Assembly (NCBI GenBank): GCA_020726505.1
Contig: JAHLEZ010000003.1
Coordinates: 2,542,001 to 2,606,000, forward strand
Direction: 5' to 3'
Length of the DNA stretch: 64,000 nt
DNA from: Leptodontidium sp. MPI-SDFR-AT-0119
Lineage: Eukaryota > Ascomycota > Leotiomycetes > Helotiales > Leptodontidiaceae
Shown here: positions 60,248-64,000 of the stretch, piece by piece
Layout: every line of letters begins with the position of its first letter
Position numbering within the stretch: position 1 is the first letter of the stretch
Program-made: the position numbers and the translations under genes
Notes under the pieces: generated by a model
Database searches by the model: none
What the model saw: only the letters and a program-made list of their open reading frames with translations
Told to the model about the DNA's origin: nothing

Positions 60248-61315
60248 GATCTGATAGCGAAAGTTGTGTCGGTCGAAAGATCAGGAAGGAATGAAGCCAA
60301 CGATCATGAAATGATTTGCGGCGTAGGAACTTTCGCACCGAGAACTCTGAGAGAGATTGAGGATGCAAGAAGGAAATAGAACTCGAAAGGAAAACTGGCC
60401 GATACTTAACATATATACTGCAATCACCTTCGGTGGGTTTTTGAAAGCGAGTGCCACAAGGGAAAGAGCACCTCTCAGCTTTGTCGGTGAATTTTCACCA
60501 GTCGCACATGGCAAACATGCGTCCTAGAGGTGCATGGAACTTTGCATTGCTCCGTGGAGCGTCTAAGAGCTTGACCGAAATGTATTACGCCCGTATGGAG
60601 CCAAGGGGACGAGCCTGCTGGATCATGAGTTGCGCCGGCGCTGTTGCACGAAAAGTCAGCGAAAAGGTCACAACGGATGCTTATTTTCGTCTCCAGCCAA
60701 GAGGCTGGCTGCAGCTGAAATCTTGTAACACCGAATACTGTCGGTGCGGAATGATTTCGGTGGCTTCTCATGGGCACTCAGAGGACTGGCTTGAATGACT
60801 GTGCTGAACCGGGTAAATGAGGCAGGGAAGAAAGGAGATGTAAGATCTTACCATCGTGGCCAGGGTATGGATTCTTCAATCGCCTGCATCGATTCGACCT
60901 TCGGTTCGAGGCATGTAATCCTTGGCATAGGCCAGTAGGCAGTCTGAAATGTGCGCATTCGGATGTTTTGTGCAGTAGGGCTGTCCACTTTCGGTCTCAC
61001 TCACTGCAGAGCTTTTAATTGATATATACCTCCATTGAACTGTGGGCTTGAAATGATGAGAAATAGGGCTGATGTCCATTTTCTCCAGAGCACCTCTACT
61101 ATTTCAAGATGGGACTTGTCGATTTTGTCTAGACCTACAGTATTATACTCGGTGAAAAATCGACTAACTTGAATATCATGCAATTCTATACAGCTTTATA
61201 TACAACTCAATATACATACAAAATTGAAATATGCCACATGGCAAAACTCCTGTATCCATCCGTGACTCCACGCCATGCAAGCAATTAACTCCAATATGAC
61301 ACAAAAAGAACCCTT
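60248..61315. other. intergenic, 1.07 kb
   Basis: Between the MFS promoter side and the 3' end of the DUF5672 gene. Overlapping ORFs at 60451-60798 lack features. Confidence 0.4.
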
Positions 61316-62515
61316 CTACACCGGAGAAGGAGGTGGTGGGTCATCGACAATATGATCAACGCTGCACTGTTCGGCTGTTAGTTTCCATTCAACATACCAC
61401 CAAGAGTTGATTTCCGACTTACCAGCTTATATTCAGGACACCATTCATCCAGACTAACCATTTGATCATCCAACCACCTATGCACTTGATGTACACCTAA
61501 TGGGTGCGGATAGTCGATGGTTTCAACGCTGAATGTTCTAGCAACCTCCATCGTGGGCAGGTTTATGGCTCCGTCGTCTTTAGGCTTAATTCCTTCACTG
61601 GCCTCTTCAGCCTGCAACTCCATCATTCTACATAAATTAGCATGACCTCTCACCCTCATTCCTGGTCTTGAATCTGGGCCCGATTTGGAGAAATGGTGTC
61701 CGCACTCACCTATTAAAAAACCATTGATCCTCGAACCGGTCGCCCTCCTTCTGCGTCGTTGCCCAGTCATAGTCTTCCAGCACACGCAATATCGTACTCC
61801 TCTTCCTCAAGCTCAGCCCACCATTATATCCAACTCCCAGATTCTTCGCAATCGGCGCACCGACCAAATCGTAGTCGAAGAAGTCATCTACGCTCCTCGC
61901 AGCATTCGCACAGAGCATACTATCGCTCTGGAAGATCAGAACGTGTTCTATCGGATCCAGGTCTTCCCAGAACCACGAATCTGTCATGAATTTATTGACC
62001 GAGTCGGAATTCGTGAAGAGGACAGTCTGAGGGAGAAGGCGCACTTGGATTGTGCCTGTCTGGATGTATCGTGCGAGCGCGGCAGATGTCGCAAACATGC
62101 CCACCGATTCCGGGGATGTGTATATGAGGATTGGCCATGAGGGACCGAGGACGCTGCTGAAATGTAGGATGAGAGGAATAAGGTTGGTGCGAAATCTGGT
62201 CTCAACAATCACAGCGGCCTTGTTCGAGACAGTGCCATTGAAAGTAGGTTCTGGCAGACCGGATCCCTCAGTAGTCGCAGGCCGAGATTGCCAATTCGTT
62301 CCTTTCGAAGCTGGCTTATCGTCCTCCTCTGTGTCTACGTCTTGGGCTGGACTTATAGGTGCAGGCTGTGGTTGGTGGTTCTGGTAGACGCTGATAACAG
62401 TGTGTTGAGGGAAAGCCAACTTCACGGTCCAGATTACCACGAGAAGGAGGAAAGCTCCTATTATGATATTTTGCGATCGCCGCCGTCGTTCTTCCATCGA
62501 GGTAAGGGGCGGCAT
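61316..62515 (-). CDS. DUF5672 type-II membrane protein (glycosyltransferase-like)
   Basis: Three exons (62515-61710, 61627-61423, 61366-61316) encode 353 residues with consistent phases. A short basic tail and a single hydrophobic helix (NIIIGAFLLLVVIWTVKLAF, about 15-34) give type-II Golgi topology. A Pro/Glu-rich stem then leads into the DUF5672 domain: AAVIVETRFRTNLIPLILHF, LGPSWPILIYTSPESVG, FWEDLDPIEHVLIFQSDSML, DDFFDYDLVGAPI, GVGYNGGLSLRKRSTIL, and EGDRFEDQWFFNRMMELQA across the first splice. The QSDS element is the likely metal-binding D-x-D-like site. DUF5672 proteins are believed to be glycosyltransferases; donor and acceptor are unknown. Confidence 0.87.
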
Positions 62516-63051
62516 TCTGGTCGTTCGTCCACTTCTCTTCTCTCAGGAATGTGATGTTCGGGAAATGTTCAGCCCACCATCCAAGCTGGTCATGTCCGCT
62601 CGCTCAAGGACGTCTTGCCAGGTTGACGTTCGCAGATGTCGCCGAGGTCATACGTCGCAAGAGATATCTTTCAACTGCCGATTCCAGCCTTCTTTCCCGA
62701 GATGTGTTCGAAAGGTCGAGTGTAAAGTGTAATAATATCATCGGAAAGGGGATCGGTATCGAGGCGCACTTAGATAATTCTAGACCGACGCGTGGGCGGG
62801 AGGTGGATCCTCTCCTTTAAGACTAGTGGCCTCAATGGGACACTGACCCGACCTGGGACCTCCCATTAAACACCTCCTCCTTCTCCTCAATTTTTAATCC
62901 CAAAGGCTGCTTCAAACTCGACGGGCTTTCCCCCGTCTGACAACACCGTTTCTGTCTCGTCTCGTTGTTTGACTATTGGCAAGAAACTTCGGCAGATACC
63001 ACGGTAGATTGCTCAGATTTAAACTTTTGAGGCTTCCAAAGGCTGCGTTGG
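62516..63051. other. intergenic, promoter of the DUF5672 gene
   Basis: 535 bp without supported genes, ending at the TA target site of the first MITE. Confidence 0.4.
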
Positions 63052-63053
63052 TA

Positions 63054-63340
63054 CTATCCCCCCCCCTAAATAAAGGTAAATTCCCTGCTCTGTGGGTCGG
63101 AGTAAAGCGTAGCTTGCTTTGAGTGGTAGAAATTCCTAGTTAAGTGGCGAAGTGGCCCTTATGAGCTTCAGAGCACAGGCCAAAGTTTGGTCTGTTGTAA
63201 AGGCTAGGGTGGCTGTAGAAAGTTCCAGAGACCTGTCAAAGCTTGAGAACAGCTGGTTTCGTTGGATAGACACCCTAGACAGCTACCCACTACCCCCTTG
63301 TGTTTACAGGGAATTTACCTTTATTTAGGGGGGGGGATAG
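63054..63340. mobile_element. MITE copy A, TA-flanked, 34-bp perfect inverted repeats
   Basis: The 287-bp element begins CTAT, nine C and then a 21-bp AT-rich block, and ends with the exact reverse complement (63054-63087 against 63307-63340). TA dinucleotides flank both ends (63052-63053 and 63341-63342), the target duplication of Tc1/mariner-type elements. There is no coding capacity, so it is non-autonomous. Its interior is homologous, in inverted orientation, to copy B. Confidence 0.85.
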
Positions 63341-63342
63341 TA

Positions 63343-63618
63343 CTATCCCCCCCCCGGACATAATGTTAAATGTGAAGAAAACTGGACCTCGTGTGGGTAG
63401 CTGCTAGGGGTGTCTATCCAATAATTCAGTGGATTTTCAGCCTTGAGCAGGGCTCAGGTGTCTCTCGAACCTTCTAAAGCCACCCTTGCGTTTACAACAG
63501 ACCTATTTCTGGCTCGTGCTTCAGGCTCTATCCAGGGCCTCTGACCATTCAGGACTTGAGAACTAGGTCTGTGGCCCGCAAAAGTTCACATTTAACATTA
63601 TGTCCGGGGGGGGGATAG
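63343..63618. mobile_element. MITE copy B, TA-flanked, 34-bp perfect inverted repeats
   Basis: The 276-bp element begins CTAT, nine C and then a different 21-bp block (63356-63376), with the exact reverse complement at 63585-63618. TA flanks it at 63341-63342 (shared with copy A) and 63619-63620. Inside, GTGGGTAGCTGCTAGGGG and GTTTACAACAGACC match the reverse complement of copy A with substitutions and small indels. Confidence 0.85.
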
Positions 63619-63620
63619 TA

Positions 63621-64000
63621 GTGATGAGGGGTTTCAGCTCAGCTCCGAAAGGAATCGATAAGCCTTGTGCACGGTCAGGCGTTGCCACGACATGTCTGCT
63701 TGTAGCTACTGGTGCTATGCTGTGATTGGTGTTGAAAAGGGGCGCGGGGGGCCAAGAGCTTCAAAGTGATCATGCAAAACAGTGGTAACTTTTTCTGAAA
63801 ACTTTGCCTTCCTTGTCAAAGTATAAGGTTGTCATCCAAAGTCACACCTTATCTCGGCTGACGAGTACTGTACCCTGGATCAAGAGTTATTCGTTAAGTC
63901 CTTCTTTCCAGGCAAACCTCCTTCTCTGACCAAAGAGATGTACATTTGACCGATAAAAGGATACACTTTGAACGAATGAAACTTCAACGTAGAAGCTCGT
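63621..64000. other. terminal intergenic stretch
   Basis: 380 bp downstream of the MITE pair, with nothing recognisable before the window ends. Confidence 0.4.

Overview
The window looks like nuclear DNA of a filamentous ascomycete, possibly a leotiomycete, although that placement is only an impression. The evidence is short GT-AG introns of about 45-100 bp with CTAAC-like branch sites, fungal-specific families (LysM, DUF3074, 2EXR, DUF6914, DUF5672, fungal APH-like kinases), glutamine-rich regulators and a tRNA-Leu with a short intron. Intron boundaries given here were read by eye. In each complete spliced model the exon phases add up.

Layout. 1-3.4 kb: a broken LysM gene, an unrecognised 220-residue protein and a degraded glutaminyl cyclase copy. 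4-20 kb: mostly housekeeping genes, namely a secreted 5'-nucleotidase-like phosphoesterase, a glucose-6-phosphate 1-epimerase-like protein, a UBC7-type E2, a substrate-binding-protein-like ORF, a DUF3074 START-like protein, an intronless FAD oxidoreductase and an intact glutaminyl-peptide cyclotransferase. 20-31 kb is accessory in character: tRNA-Leu(AAG), a secreted-protein gene with an in-frame stop in its signal peptide, a coiled-coil gene with an in-frame stop near its start, and a G-domain GTPase transcribed divergently from an Hsp70-like ATPase. 31-41 kb: a SAM37/metaxin protein, an SSXT (SS18-like) regulator, PEX16 and an anion:cation symporter-type MFS. 42-49.5 kb: an F-box/WD-like protein, an unrecognised spliced gene, a zinc-ribbon protein, a 2EXR protein and a WDR83-like WD40 protein. 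49.5-54 kb: a nonsense-riddled APH-like kinase pseudogene converging on a DUF6914 gene, then a six-cysteine secreted miniprotein. 56-62.5 kb: MATE and DHA2-type MFS exporters and a DUF5672 membrane protein. 63.05-63.62 kb: two abutting non-autonomous DNA transposons (MITEs), each with perfect 34-bp terminal inverted repeats and TA target sites.

The genes form no obvious biosynthetic cluster. The distinctive features are several genes broken by single stops, several of them of the CpA-to-TpA type expected from repeat-induced point mutation (RIP), a stop codon in a textbook readthrough context in the coiled-coil gene, the GTPase/Hsp70 divergent pair, and the MITE pair. AT-rich gene-poor stretches lie near 12.4-13.0, 21.4-22.3, 41.5-42.3, 50.1-50.9 and 54.1-54.8 kb.
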